DNA from: Pseudobacillus wudalianchiensis
GTDB taxonomy: Bacteria; Bacillota; Bacilli; Bacillales; Domibacillaceae
Direction: 5' to 3'
Assembly (NCBI RefSeq): GCF_001685015.1
Contig: NZ_MAYT01000012.1
Coordinates: 62,001 to 126,000, forward strand
DNA: 64,000 bases
Position 1 is the stretch's first letter. Each line of letters opens with the position of its first letter. Below the pieces are notes generated by a model, which did not search any database, was not told where the DNA came from, and worked only from the letters and a program-made list of their open reading frames with translations. Of this stretch, positions 52,600 to 61,883 are shown one piece after another. The position numbers and the translations under genes are program-made.

Positions 52600-52824
52600 A
52601 TGGCAAACGAATTTCGAGTTTGCGATGATTGTCAGGCAGTTAACTTGAAAACTCTTGTGCCAAGACTGAAAAAGATTGACCCGGAAGCGAAAATTGATGT
52701 GGCCTGTCAGTCTTACTGCGGACCTGGCCGTAAAAAAACATTTACTTTCGTCAATAACCGGCCGGTTGCGGCTTTAACAGAAGAAGAACTCATGGAAAAA
52801 GTAGAGAAGAAGCTAAAGAAATAA
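52600..52824 (+). CDS. DUF1450 family small protein
   Basis: 74-residue protein of the DUF1450 (YuzB-like) family. Three to four cysteines: CDDC at residues 8-11 and CQSYCGPG at about 36-43, followed by [22 protein letters not shown]. The fold is thioredoxin-like/ferredoxin-like and the cysteines may bind metal. Function unknown. AAAGGA lies before ATG 52600. Single gene with its own terminator at 52829. Confidence 0.88.
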   Translation: MANEFRVCDDCQAVNLKTLVPRLKKIDPEAKIDVACQSYCGPGRKKTFTFVNNRPVAALTEEELMEKVEKKLKK

Positions 52825-52828
52825 AGAT

Positions 52829-52865
52829 GAATCACCTGCCGGACATTGGATAAGGTGATTTTTTG
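52829..52865 (+). terminator. Terminator after the DUF1450 gene
   Basis: AATCACC / GGTGATT stem with a 17-base loop, followed by TTTTTG. Confidence 0.75.
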
Positions 52866-53059
52866 TTTAAGAAATGCCAGTCTTAGAAGCGGAGAGCAAT
52901 TCTATGAATTCTGCACTCTACCGGTATTTCTTCGACAAAGAGAACAGACGGTTCCCCCTTTATTTCACTATATGCAGAAGGAGGGCTGTTTCTTCCTCCT
53001 ATCTTCATAATTTTTCCGTTATAATAAAAAACATGAATGAGGACGAATGGGGGGACAAA

Positions 53060-54358
53060 ATGGAATACTCAAAAAGCAAACTAAAAGAAGAAAAAGTGTT
53101 TAAAGACCCTGTTCACCGTTACATCCACGTTCGCGATTTAGTGATCTGGGATTTAATCGGTACGAAGGAGTTCCAGCGTCTGCGCCGTATTCGCCAGCTC
53201 GGGACAACCTATTTAACATTTCATGGAGCGGAACATAGCCGCTTTACACACTCACTCGGTGTCTATGAAATTGTTAGGCGTATTGTGGACGACGTATTTG
53301 CTGAACGGCCGGAATGGAACAAAGAAGACCGTTTGCTTTCATTATGCGCCGCTCTTTTGCATGATGTTGGGCACGGGCCATTTTCACATTCGTTTGAAAA
53401 AGTATTCCAGTTGGACCACGAGGCGTTCACGAAAGAAATTATTCTTGGAGAAACGGAAGTAAATGCTGTTTTATCCAGAGTAGACAAAAGCTTCCCTAAG
53501 CATGTAGCAGAAGTAATTGGAAAAACGCATGAAAACAAGCTGGTTGTTAGTTTGATTTCAAGCCAGATTGATGCAGACCGTATGGATTATTTACAGCGTG
53601 ATGCGTATTTTACGGGGGTCAGCTATGGCCACTTTGATATGGAGCGCTTGCTGCGTGTAATGCGCCCGCGCGAGGATCAGGTTGTGTTCAAACAAAGCGG
53701 AATGCATGCAGTCGAAGATTATATTATGAGCCGCTATCAAATGTACTGGCAAGTTTATTTCCATCCGGTCACGCGGAGTGCAGAAGTCCTGTTGACAAAA
53801 ATTTTGCACCGGGCTAAAGAATTGAATCGACAAGATTACCCATTTACATATGCCCCGTTGCATTTTTACTCTATTTTTCAAGAGCAATATAATCTTGCAG
53901 ACTACTTAAAGCTCGATGAATCTGTTATGTTGTATTACTTTCAAGTTTGGCAGGAAGAAAAGGATCCGATTTTAAGCGACTTATGCCGCCGGTTTGTCAA
54001 TCGCGATTTGTTTAAGTATGTAGAGTTTGATCCTGCCAAAGAGTACCGCAAGCATAGTGAATTGGAAGCGCTGTTTAAAAAAGCTGGCATCGACCCGGAG
54101 TACTATCTTGTATTTGATTCTTCTTCTGACCTGCCATACGATTTTTATCGGCCGGGAGAGGAAGAAGAGCGGCTGCCTATTTATTTGTTGATGAACAACG
54201 GAGAACTGCGTGAACTGTCACGAGAGTCCGATATTGTGGATGCAATTTCAGGTAAAAGACGAACAGACCATAAATTATATTTTCCTGCCGATTTATTAAA
54301 TGATGATTCGTCAAAACGCAATATTAAACGGCAAATACGATCCATTTTAGAAATATGA
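53060..54358 (+). CDS. ywfO: HD-domain phosphohydrolase YwfO
   Basis: 432 residues, same length as B. subtilis YwfO. HD superfamily with H...HD...D: HSRFTHSLGVYEIV, LLHDVGHGPFSHSFE and SSQIDADRMDYLQRDA. Related to dNTP triphosphohydrolases (dGTPase/SAMHD1-like), so cleavage of nucleotides is likely. The open frame starts 62 codons earlier (52874), but only ATG 53060 (GGGGGGACAAA upstream) gives the family N-terminus. Followed 33 bases later by ywgA. Confidence 0.92.
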   Translation: MEYSKSKLKEEKVFKDPVHRYIHVRDLVIWDLIGTKEFQRLRRIRQLGTTYLTFHGAEHSRFTHSLGVYEIVRRIVDDVFAERPEWNKEDRLLSLCAALLHDVGHGPFSHSFEKVFQLDHEAFTKEIILGETEVNAVLSRVDKSFPKHVAEVIGKTHENKLVVSLISSQIDADRMDYLQRDAYFTGVSYGHFDMERLLRVMRPREDQVVFKQSGMHAVEDYIMSRYQMYWQVYFHPVTRSAEVLLTKILHRAKELNRQDYPFTYAPLHFYSIFQEQYNLADYLKLDESVMLYYFQVWQEEKDPILSDLCRRFVNRDLFKYVEFDPAKEYRKHSELEALFKKAGIDPEYYLVFDSSSDLPYDFYRPGEEEERLPIYLLMNNGELRELSRESDIVDAISGKRRTDHKLYFPADLLNDDSSKRNIKRQIRSILEI

Positions 54359-54391
54359 CGCCGGGAATGATACAGTAGGAGTTGAGAAAAG

Positions 54392-54895
54392 TTGTTAAAA
54401 GAGCATGCAAAATTAATGGGGGTCTTTGCGGCCTGCGGAGAAGTCATTGGGCGGAAAAAACTACAAAAGATCATCTACATTGCGAAGAAAATTTCCTTTC
54501 CTTTTCAAGAAAAATTCGAGTTTCACTTTTATGGTCCTTATTCAGAAGAGTTGACTCTCCGTGTGGAAGAGTTGTGCAATATGGAATTTATCGATGAAGT
54601 ACGCGAGAAAAAAGGCGGTTATTATCAATATCGCTACACGCTTACAGAAGAAGGAGAAGCTTTTCTTAAGCACACGGAAGTAGATATACCGCATTTAAAG
54701 GAGACAGTCGTCGAGATGAACAGCCAAAGCGCCCGTTTCCTTGAATTGGTATCAACCGTTCTTTATTTTGATACACTAACACGTGAAGAAGTGACCGAAA
54801 AAATCTTCACGTTAAAGAGAAAACAGCGCTACACCGAAGAAGAAATCCAAGAAGCGTATGGTTACATCGAACAACTGAAAACACAGCTGCAATAA
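54392..54895 (+). CDS. ywgA: YwgA family protein
   Basis: 167-residue protein of the YwgA family, unknown function. Helical with LMGVFAACGEVIGRKKLQKIIYIA near the N-terminus, FEFHFYGPYSEEL and YQYRYTLTEEGEAFL, resembling the small YwgA/PanZ-like winged folds. Start is TTG 54392 with AGGAG ten bases before. The ywfO-ywgA order is that of B. subtilis. Its stop lies against the structured repeat at 54896. Confidence 0.9.
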   Translation: MLKEHAKLMGVFAACGEVIGRKKLQKIIYIAKKISFPFQEKFEFHFYGPYSEELTLRVEELCNMEFIDEVREKKGGYYQYRYTLTEEGEAFLKHTEVDIPHLKETVVEMNSQSARFLELVSTVLYFDTLTREEVTEKIFTLKRKQRYTEEEIQEAYGYIEQLKTQLQ

Positions 54896-55080
54896 GAGGA
54901 ACGACGGCTAAAAGCGCGACATCGTGTCGCAACGCCCTCACTAGCACATCGTGTGCGTCGAAGCAGAAGGTGCTTGTTCAGCACGATAGCGGATTGGAGC
55001 TCTCGACGAGAAGTCGCTTTTCAGACTTCGACAGAGAGAGCGAAATCAGCGTACGTGCTAGCGCCTGCAGCTAGACAACG
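54896..55080. repeat. Hairpin-rich intergenic element
   Basis: About 185 bases without a coding signal, made of several palindromes: GCGACATCGTGTCGC (54916-54930), GCACATCGTGTGC (54944-54956), GTGCTTGTTCAGCAC (54970-54984) and GAAGTC...GACTTC (55010-55029). It ends CTGCAGCTAGACAAC beside a terminator hairpin at 55083. Its general form resembles interspersed intergenic repeats I know from other Bacillus genomes; only one copy is in this window. Confidence 0.65.
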
Positions 55081-55082
55081 AC

Positions 55083-55106
55083 AAGGCCCGCTCTGAGGCG
55101 GGCCCT
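55083..55106 (-). terminator. Terminator after ywhB
   Basis: AAGGCCCGC / GCGGGCCCT stem with a 6-base loop; it directly abuts the structured element. Confidence 0.85.
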
Positions 55107-55123
55107 ATCAGTCGAGTAAAAAA

Positions 55124-55312
55124 TTAATCTTCGTCGCTTAATCTTTTACCGGCAACGGCATAATGGTTCTTTGACATTTCTTCAATGAAGACAACTACTT
55201 TTTCAGCAGGGGCACCAGTCGTTTCTGTTACAGCGGCTGTTACTTTTTCGGCAAGCGCCTTTTTCTGCTCTTCTGTACGGCCCTCTAGCATTTTTACAGT
55301 TACATAAGGCAT
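55124..55312 (-). CDS. ywhB: 4-Oxalocrotonate tautomerase family enzyme YwhB
   Basis: 62-residue tautomerase. The catalytic proline follows the initiator methionine (MPYVTVKMLEGRT), and the conserved arginine and EEMSKNHYAVAGKR segment are present. Hexameric enzyme that tautomerises 2-hydroxymuconate-like dienols. ATG 55312 (GAGAGGAG upstream) is required so that processing exposes Pro-1; the longer open frame to 55393 would block it. Located next to ywhC as in B. subtilis. Confidence 0.93.
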   Translation of the reverse strand: MPYVTVKMLEGRTEEQKKALAEKVTAAVTETTGAPAEKVVVFIEEMSKNHYAVAGKRLSDED

Positions 55313-55434
55313 ATTTCTTGGCTCCTCTCCATATGGTTCAATGATGATACAACCAAATTGTATGCTTTTCAAAGGGGACAAGCAATATGTCAAGCATGAA
55401 AATCTTTACAAAATAAAATAAAGGGGTTTAACAT

Positions 55435-56079
55435 TTGGACCGATTTTTAGCTTTTTCACTGTCAGAATTGCCGTTTGTTGTCATCACGCTTATTGTGGCA
55501 TTCACTTTCCACGAGTTTGCCCATGCGTATGTTGCTTATAAATTCGGTGACGATACGGCGAAGAACCAAGGGCGGCTAACGCTTAATCCTGTTCATCACC
55601 TTGATCCGATCGGCACCATCTTAATACTGATTGCTGGCTTTGGCTGGGCGCGGCCTGTGCCGGTTGACCGCCGAAACTTTCAGAACCCGCGGCTTGCGGG
55701 AATTTTAGTTTCGGTTGCTGGACCGCTCAGCAATTTCTTAATTGCGGCCATTGCTTATGGTATTTTATTTTTTTCCGTAGGCGCTGGGCTGCCTCCATTT
55801 TTTATTGACCTGCTAAATATGATGGTTTGGTTAAATGTTGTCTTATTCGTATTTAACCTGCTGCCGCTGCCGCCGCTTGACGGCTACCGAATTATCGAGG
55901 ACTTAGTGCCGCCATCTGTCCGTGTCAAATTAACACAATACGAGCAATACGGAACACTCATTTTTCTAATTATTGTCATTACGCCGCTTTACCAATACAC
56001 GATCCAGCCGATTTTCAGCTTTGTGCTGCCTTCAGTGATTCAAGGATTTAACACGATTTTTATGGTATTGTTTGGTTGA
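55435..56079 (+). CDS. ywhC: Site-2-protease-family membrane metalloprotease YwhC
   Basis: 214-residue M50 membrane zinc protease. HExxH in FTFHEFAHAYVAYKFG (about 22-37) and the second ligand in LPLPPLDGYRI (about 143-153), with SVAGPLSNFLIAA between. About six hydrophobic segments. TTG start at 55435 after AAGGGG. It precedes ywhD by 28 bases, so the two are co-transcribed. Substrate unknown. Confidence 0.92.
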   Translation: MDRFLAFSLSELPFVVITLIVAFTFHEFAHAYVAYKFGDDTAKNQGRLTLNPVHHLDPIGTILILIAGFGWARPVPVDRRNFQNPRLAGILVSVAGPLSNFLIAAIAYGILFFSVGAGLPPFFIDLLNMMVWLNVVLFVFNLLPLPPLDGYRIIEDLVPPSVRVKLTQYEQYGTLIFLIIVITPLYQYTIQPIFSFVLPSVIQGFNTIFMVLFG

Positions 56080-56107
56080 TGATAGCTAAAAGAAAGGAGA
56101 CTATCTC

Positions 56108-56614
56108 ATGGAGAAAAAGAAAAAGGTTGGCTTTAATATTATTAAAAACGACCCAACAGATGGTCATAAAGGCTTTGGCAAAGGGGCACTTTCTTTAGAG
56201 AACGTATCTCCCGTCTTTATTGATGTAGAGGAAAAAGAGGCATTCATTGATGTGGGCGCGATGCATGCCCGCAGCGCTGTTGAGAAAGGCATTAAGTTTC
56301 TTGCTAATAAAGAGGAGGTGCCAGAAGGCGCTAAACCATATTGGCTCGTATGGGTCACAATAGACCAGGGAAAAAACGGTCCTTTTTACACAGGGGTTAC
56401 CGCGTGTGAACTAACCGTAAACCGTGAGAAGCGCCGTGGTTACAAGTCGCTCCCAGAGCATGTAAATCGTATGGATAAGTCATTAAAAGGGCACATTATT
56501 GTCGACCATATGGATGCTCCTTCAAAAAAAGTGTTAAAAGACTTTCTACAAAACCATAATGCAGACATGTGGGAGAACGCTTCATCAGAGCTAAAAGAAG
56601 GCTTAGTGGAATAG
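56108..56614 (+). CDS. ywhD: YwhD family protein
   Basis: 168-residue protein of unknown function, matching YwhD: KKKVGFNIIKNDPTDGHKGFG at the start, VDVGAMHARSAVEKGIKF, YWLVWVTID and the C-terminal HIIVDHMDAPSKKVLKDFL. Cytoplasmic, no known cofactor motif. AAAGGAG precedes ATG 56108. In an operon with ywhC. Confidence 0.93.
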   Translation: MEKKKKVGFNIIKNDPTDGHKGFGKGALSLENVSPVFIDVEEKEAFIDVGAMHARSAVEKGIKFLANKEEVPEGAKPYWLVWVTIDQGKNGPFYTGVTACELTVNREKRRGYKSLPEHVNRMDKSLKGHIIVDHMDAPSKKVLKDFLQNHNADMWENASSELKEGLVE

Positions 56615-56738
56615 TTATCCTTTTATTCCCTTTTTAGTGAACAATCTTTGAACGTTTTTTGAAAATCATGTTCACATCTTGCCCAATAACTAGAAAGAAA
56701 GTAAACTTGAAGTAATGCATAAATTGCATAAGCTAGGA

Positions 56739-56780
56739 CAAGGAAAAACCCCGGGCCGCACACCCGGGGTTTTTCCTTGT
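56739..56780. terminator. Bidirectional terminator between ywhD and pbpG
   Basis: Very strong 17-bp stem (CAAGGAAAAACCCCGGG / CCCGGGGTTTTTCCTTG) with a 7-base loop. Confidence 0.95.
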
Positions 56781-56803
56781 TTTGTTTAGTAATATCAGGC
56801 GGT

Positions 56804-58858
56804 CTATAAAAGAGGAAATAAGCGTTTAATCCAATTTTCTTCTTTTTTCTTCTCTTTTGTTTTTTCTTCTTTTGGTAAATGGTCGGTACAGTATTCTTCG
56901 GGTTCGGTTCCTTCTATAAAGTACATCGTTCTCGTTACAGGGCAGTGATCACTGGCAATTTTTCCATTTTCGGGATTAACTTCAACAGCTGTTACGCCTT
57001 TCGGTTTTGGAAACTTTTTGACTCGTTTCCCTCTGTGGACATCTTCCATAAAATCAAACCAAATGTCTTTAGCATAATGCTTATCATCCGCTTTTTTTAT
57101 TTCTGTTCCATCGTCATACCCGGTCCATATCCCAGCAGCTAGCTGGGGAGTAAACCCAATCATCCAATAATCATAGGTAGTCGATCCTGATTTTCCGGCA
57201 TAAGGGCGTGTCATCTTCGGAGCGAGGGAAGCACCGGTGACATTTGCATAGCTGCTTAAGTTTTTATCGAACATGCCCGTCATCATGTGAGTCAGTACGG
57301 CTGTTTGTTTTTTATCAAATCGTTGTTCACTTTCTGATTGGTGCTCATAAATCACCTCTCCGTGCGCATTTTCCACTCGTTGGATAAAAACAGGCTCTTC
57401 GTATTTTCCGTTGTTTGCTATTGTTGCATAGGCATTCACCATTTCAAGAACACGAACTCCTGACGTGCCCAGTGCCAGTGAAGGGAGCGGCTTTAACGGG
57501 GTAGAAATGCCAAAACGCTCAGCTGTTTTAACGAGTGTGTCGGGCTTTAGAAATAGGTGTGTCTTAACAGCATAAATGTTATCGGAAACAGCCAGCGCTT
57601 GCTCCATCGTGACATCGGCGTCAGCATAGCGGTGGTTAAAGTTGCTTGGCCTGTATACTTTTTGGCCATTGTCATACCGGAAAGCGGTCTTTTCGCTTTT
57701 TAGCTGGGTAGCTGGGGTATAGCCATTTTCCAATGCTGCGTAATATAAAAACGGTTTGAAGGTTGACCCCGGCTGTCGAATCGCTTGAGTGGCCCGGTTA
57801 TAAGGGCTTTGATTGAAGTCCTTGCCGCCAGCAAGAGCTGTAACGAAATGAGTTTTGGGTTCAATAGAAACGAACGCCGGCTGTATATCAGAGTCTTGGG
57901 CAATTACTTTTTTTATGCTCTTTTCGGCAATGTATTGATGCTCTCGATTCAATGTAGTGTATACACGCAATCCGCCAAGCGCGATCGTCTGTTCATCTAC
58001 ACCAAGCTTCTGAGCGAGTACTTGCTGGACCGCTTGTCGAAAATACGGAGCTGTTTCTGAGTCTGTGTGCAAATGTTCGCCAGTAATGCGAAGTTTGTCG
58101 GCCATGGCCATCTGGCGCTGTTTAGGTGTAATCACGCCACTCTCTTCCATTTCCATTAAAATGACTCTCTGCCGCTCTTTTGCTTTCGATAATGAGGAGA
58201 GCGGTGAATAAATGGATGGCCCTTTTGGAATGCCAGCGAGCATACTCGCTTCCGCCAGGGTGAGAGCAGCTGCTTTTTTTCCAAAATAGAATTGGCTCGC
58301 AGCCTCAATACCATAAGCTCCATGTCCATAATAAATGGTATTTAAATAACCTTCTAAAATCTGTTCCTTCGTGTAGTTCATTTCAATTCGCATTGTATAG
58401 ATAGCCTCTGATACTTTCCGCTTCCATGTTTTATCATGGGAAAGATAAAGATTACGAGCGTATTGCTGGGTAATCGTACTAGCCCCTTGTACTTTTGCCA
58501 TCGCTTTTAAATCGGCAACAGCAGCACCAGCCATCCGCTTGAAATCAAAACCGTGATGCTCAAAAAATTTCTTATCCTCCACAGCGAGAGTGGCTTCCAC
58601 AAGATAGGGGGATACTTCATCAAGAGCGACCCAATATCGTTTTTCACCAGCATGGCTTTCACCGATCACTTGTCCATCTGCCGCAAAATAAAGTGTAGAC
58701 TGAGGAACGGCTACTTTTGGTTCGCCAAGCAGCTTCATGTATAAAAATCCGGCTCCGATGAGCAGTAACAGGCCCATCGCAGCAAAAAAACCGAGAAACA
58801 ATCCTGCGCGTATCCATTTAACTGTTTTACGATAGCCTGACAGGGTAATGACTGTCAT
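56804..58858 (-). CDS. pbpG: Class A penicillin-binding protein PbpG (PBP2d-like)
   Basis: 684-residue bifunctional peptidoglycan synthase. N-terminal membrane anchor (about 17-42); glycosyltransferase domain with E94 in LAVEDKKFFEHHG, GASTITQQYARN and MNYTKEQILEGYLN; transpeptidase domain with S365-x-x-K (STFK), SDN (425-427) and KSGS (556-559). The tail is lysine-rich (KEEKTKEKKKEE). Length and position (between ywhD and speE) match B. subtilis PbpG, a forespore PBP. The ribosome-binding site before ATG 58858 is weak (AGGTAA). Confidence 0.93.
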   Translation of the reverse strand: MTVITLSGYRKTVKWIRAGLFLGFFAAMGLLLLIGAGFLYMKLLGEPKVAVPQSTLYFAADGQVIGESHAGEKRYWVALDEVSPYLVEATLAVEDKKFFEHHGFDFKRMAGAAVADLKAMAKVQGASTITQQYARNLYLSHDKTWKRKVSEAIYTMRIEMNYTKEQILEGYLNTIYYGHGAYGIEAASQFYFGKKAAALTLAEASMLAGIPKGPSIYSPLSSLSKAKERQRVILMEMEESGVITPKQRQMAMADKLRITGEHLHTDSETAPYFRQAVQQVLAQKLGVDEQTIALGGLRVYTTLNREHQYIAEKSIKKVIAQDSDIQPAFVSIEPKTHFVTALAGGKDFNQSPYNRATQAIRQPGSTFKPFLYYAALENGYTPATQLKSEKTAFRYDNGQKVYRPSNFNHRYADADVTMEQALAVSDNIYAVKTHLFLKPDTLVKTAERFGISTPLKPLPSLALGTSGVRVLEMVNAYATIANNGKYEEPVFIQRVENAHGEVIYEHQSESEQRFDKKQTAVLTHMMTGMFDKNLSSYANVTGASLAPKMTRPYAGKSGSTTYDYWMIGFTPQLAAGIWTGYDDGTEIKKADDKHYAKDIWFDFMEDVHRGKRVKKFPKPKGVTAVEVNPENGKIASDHCPVTRTMYFIEGTEPEEYCTDHLPKEEKTKEKKKEENWIKRLFPLL

Positions 58859-58971
58859 ATAAGGTTACCTGCCTTAAAAAGAATAATTAGGAATAGTATG
58901 AAAAAACTTCCGAATTTTTAAACATAAAAGGGGGATATTTTCATACAAGAGGACGAAGTCAAAAAAATAGC

Positions 58972-58999
58972 TTGAATTTTTGCAGGATTCCACTATACT
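58972..58999 (+). promoter_or_regulatory. Sigma-A-type promoter of speE
   Basis: TTGAAT at 58972-58977 and TATACT at 58994-58999, 16-base spacer, ~50 bases before the start codon. Confidence 0.7.
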
Positions 59000-59047
59000 T
59001 TTTTCAGTGCAATTGGAAAGCATTTATTGCAGAAAGGAAGAGATGAA

Positions 59048-59878
59048 ATGAGCGGACTTTGGTATACAGAAAAACAGACGGAAAACTTTGGTATTACAAT
59101 GAAAATTAAGCGTACTCTTCATACAGAACAGACAGACTTCCAATACTTGGAGATGGCTGAAACAGAAGAGTGGGGCAATATGCTATTTTTAGATGGCATG
59201 GTCATGACTTCTCAAAAAGATGAATTTGTTTATCATGAAATGGTAGCACACGTACCATTATTTACTCACCCGAATCCAGAGAATGTTTTAGTTGTTGGCG
59301 GTGGCGACGGCGGGGTAATCCGTGAAGTGTTGAAGCATCCAGAAGTGAAAAAAGCAACACTCGTTGATATCGATGGCAAAGTAATCGAGTATTCAAAGAA
59401 ATTCTTGCCTGAAATTGCTGGAGAACTGGATAACGAGCGTGTTGATGTACGTGTCGATGATGGTTTCATGCATATCGCCAAAAGTGAAAACGAATATGAT
59501 GTGATCATGGTAGATTCAACGGAACCGGTCGGTCCGGCTGCAAACTTATTTACAAAAGGGTTCTATGCTGGCATTGCGAAAGCATTGAAAGAAGACGGTA
59601 TTTTCGTTGCTCAAACAGACAACCCTTGGTTTAAAGCGGACTTGATTCGTGAAGTACAGCGCGATGTAAAAGAAATTTTCCCAATTACGCGCCTATATAC
59701 GGCCAATATCCCAACTTATCCAAGTGGTATGTGGACGTTTACAATTGGCTCAAAAAAATATGATCCATTAGAAGTAAGCGATGAGCATTTCCACGATATT
59801 GAAACAAAATATTATACGAAAGAATTGCACAAAGCAGCCTTCGTTTTACCGAAATTCGTAAAAGATTTAACAGAGTAA
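59048..59878 (+). CDS. speE: Spermidine synthase
   Basis: 276-residue aminopropyltransferase making spermidine from putrescine and decarboxylated S-adenosylmethionine. Same length as B. subtilis SpeE. Motifs: [30 protein letters not shown] (nucleoside binding), [24 protein letters not shown] and [19 protein letters not shown] precedes ATG 59048. A clear sigma-A promoter lies upstream, and speB follows after 31 bases. Confidence 0.97.
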   Translation: MSGLWYTEKQTENFGITMKIKRTLHTEQTDFQYLEMAETEEWGNMLFLDGMVMTSQKDEFVYHEMVAHVPLFTHPNPENVLVVGGGDGGVIREVLKHPEVKKATLVDIDGKVIEYSKKFLPEIAGELDNERVDVRVDDGFMHIAKSENEYDVIMVDSTEPVGPAANLFTKGFYAGIAKALKEDGIFVAQTDNPWFKADLIREVQRDVKEIFPITRLYTANIPTYPSGMWTFTIGSKKYDPLEVSDEHFHDIETKYYTKELHKAAFVLPKFVKDLTE

Positions 59879-59909
59879 ACGGCTATTTTGATAAAAAGGT
59901 GGGAAAGTT

Positions 59910-60797
59910 ATGCGTTTTGATGAAGCCTATTCAGGCAATATCTTTATCGGTGCTCAGCAGGACTATGAGAAAAGCCAGGTCGTGTTATACGGCATGCCGA
60001 TGGATTGGACAGTTAGCTATCGCCCGGGTTCTCGTTTTGGTCCGGGACGCATTCGCGAAGTATCAATTGGTCTCGAGGAATACAGCCCATATCTGGACCG
60101 TGAGTTAGAAGAAATTAATTACTTTGATGCTGGTGACATTCCGCTCCCATTCGGTAACGCTGCAAGAAGTTTGGATTTAATTGAGGATTACATTGACGGT
60201 TTGCTGGCAGATGGGAAGTTCCCGCTTGGCATGGGGGGAGAGCATCTTGTTTCCTGGCCAGTGATGAAGGCAGTAGCAAAAAAGTATCCTGACTTGGCCA
60301 TTATTCATATGGATGCCCATACCGATCTTCGCACAGAGTATGAGGGAGAACCACTTTCTCACTCGACACCAATTAGAAAAATTGCTGAGTTGATTGGCCC
60401 TGAAAATGTTTACTCTTTTGGTATTCGCTCTGGTATGAAAGAAGAGTTTCAATGGGCTAAAGAGAACGGAATGCATATCTCTAAGTTTGAAGTGCTCGAG
60501 CCTTTAAAAGAAATTTTACCGCAGCTCGCTGGCCGGCCAGTGTATGTAACGATTGACATTGACGTTCTTGATCCAGCTCATGCGCCTGGTACAGGAACAG
60601 TGGATGCGGGCGGCATTACGTCGAAAGAGCTGCTTGCCTCTATTCATGCGATTGCTCATTCAGAAGTGAAGGTTGTCGGCGGCGATCTTGTAGAGGTGGC
60701 ACCGATTTATGATCCTTCCGAACAGACAGCTAACACAGCCTCCAAACTGCTCCGTGAGATGCTGCTCGGCTGGGGATTGGTGAACAAGGAAAAGTAA
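59910..60797 (+). CDS. speB: Agmatinase
   Basis: 295-residue ureohydrolase converting agmatine to putrescine and urea. Mn2+ ligands: GGEH, IIHMDAHTDLR and TIDIDVLDPAHAPGTGT; GGDLVEVAPIYD near the C-terminus. Operon with speE, together giving agmatine to putrescine to spermidine. AGGTGGG precedes ATG 59910. A small inverted repeat (60806-60826, TTAAGTGT/ACACTTAA) and a terminator follow. Confidence 0.97.
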   Translation: MRFDEAYSGNIFIGAQQDYEKSQVVLYGMPMDWTVSYRPGSRFGPGRIREVSIGLEEYSPYLDRELEEINYFDAGDIPLPFGNAARSLDLIEDYIDGLLADGKFPLGMGGEHLVSWPVMKAVAKKYPDLAIIHMDAHTDLRTEYEGEPLSHSTPIRKIAELIGPENVYSFGIRSGMKEEFQWAKENGMHISKFEVLEPLKEILPQLAGRPVYVTIDIDVLDPAHAPGTGTVDAGGITSKELLASIHAIAHSEVKVVGGDLVEVAPIYDPSEQTANTASKLLREMLLGWGLVNKEK

Positions 60798-60830
60798 GAA
60801 GCCTCTTAAGTGTATAGAACACTTAATAAA

Positions 60831-60861
60831 AATCACCCGGCAGTTTTTATGCCGGGTGATT
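60831..60861. terminator. Terminator after speB
   Basis: AATCACCCGGCA / TGCCGGGTGATT stem with a ~7-base loop, convergent with the next gene. Confidence 0.9.
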
Positions 60862-60868
60862 GCTTTAT

Positions 60869-61210
60869 TTAGAAATCCTTTTTTTCGTTTAAACGATATT
60901 CATTCAAGATGCCCATTTCATCAATATGACGTCTAGCTTCTTCGTCGCCAAACTTATAAATCAAACCGTAAATGGCGATAAGTGCCCGGTCATAATGATC
61001 ATTCTTTTCTTTGTAGGAGTAATCGAGATAAGGAACATGAGCACGGACGAACGTTTCCAGTTCAGCATTGTATTCTTCTTCAAATATTCTTCTGATAAAA
61101 GCTGCTTCTTGATCAGTGGCTTCTATTCTGAAATTGCCCTGCCCTTCAGCAGTAGGCAAGACTTCCTTACTGGCGGGGTCTACGTAATATACTCTCTTCA
61201 CTTCTTCCAT
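60869..61210 (-). CDS. Conserved hypothetical protein, 113 residues
   Basis: Not recognised. A soluble, charged protein (MEEVKRVYYVDPASKEVLPTA, RRIFEEEYNAELETFVRAH, IYGLIYKFGDEEARRHIDEM), mostly helical in its second half, with no cysteine or membrane segment. The frame extends to 61261, but ATG 61210 with GGAG eight bases upstream is the better start. It is transcribed opposite to its neighbours, between speB and ywiB. Confidence 0.75.
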   Translation of the reverse strand: MEEVKRVYYVDPASKEVLPTAEGQGNFRIEATDQEAAFIRRIFEEEYNAELETFVRAHVPYLDYSYKEKNDHYDRALIAIYGLIYKFGDEEARRHIDEMGILNEYRLNEKKDF

Positions 61211-61358
61211 GTTAACAGCTCCAATCCCTTTTTCTATTGATGTACCACAAGGAGGGGGCATTTAATCCTTTCGTAATTGAAATTTCCATGATGTCCATTG
61301 CATTTTTATATAAACATTTTTATACTTAATAAGTTATAAGGAGAAATTTTAAAAGGAT

Positions 61359-61811
61359 GTGAACAGCTTGGCCAAGGATTTACAAGCACCTGTTCCTGTC
61401 AATATCCATTTAACGACGAGCATTGAGCATGAAGGAGAAAGAGAGATGTTTGAACTTATGCTCTCTGGAGAGTTTCAGGAAAAAAACGGTTCTTACTTCC
61501 TGAAATATAATGAGGTTCAAGAAGAAGGCAAGATTCAAACGGTCGTGAAGTTTTCTGATCGAGGGGCCGTAATCTTGCGCAGCGGAGCCGTAAATATGAG
61601 GCTTCCATTCAACGAAAAAGAACAAATGAATGGCTCTTATACAAGCCCGCACGGCACATTGGCGATGTCAACCAAAACAAATAAGCTGTCGCACAGCCAT
61701 ACATACAGTGAATCACAACTTGAGGGAACGCTCCAGCTGGACTACCACCTGCTGATGCAAGGAACGGCAGTCGGTGCTTATACAATGGAGCTCAAGTTTG
61801 AAAAGGCATAA
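61359..61811 (+). CDS. ywiB: DUF1934 protein YwiB
   Basis: 150-residue calycin-like beta-barrel protein of the DUF1934/YwiB family. Alternating strands: VNIHLTTSIEHEGERE, FLKYNEVQEEGKIQTVVKFSD, AVILRSGAVNMRLPF and LEGTLQLDYHLLMQG. Function unknown; widely found just upstream of argS in bacilli, as here. GTG 61359 or TTG 61368 could start it; AAGGAG and AAAAGG lie upstream of both. Confidence 0.87.
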   Translation: MNSLAKDLQAPVPVNIHLTTSIEHEGEREMFELMLSGEFQEKNGSYFLKYNEVQEEGKIQTVVKFSDRGAVILRSGAVNMRLPFNEKEQMNGSYTSPHGTLAMSTKTNKLSHSHTYSESQLEGTLQLDYHLLMQGTAVGAYTMELKFEKA

Positions 61812-61883
61812 AGAAAAAATTTAACGCTTCACCGCATTAACAGAGCGGGGGGCTGACCCCAACCATGAGGAGGTATATAAGAA

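Noticed and set aside
52874-53059. 62-codon upstream extension of ywfO
   Set aside because: It overlaps the region after the DUF1450 terminator and has no good start signal; B. subtilis YwfO length matches ATG 53060.
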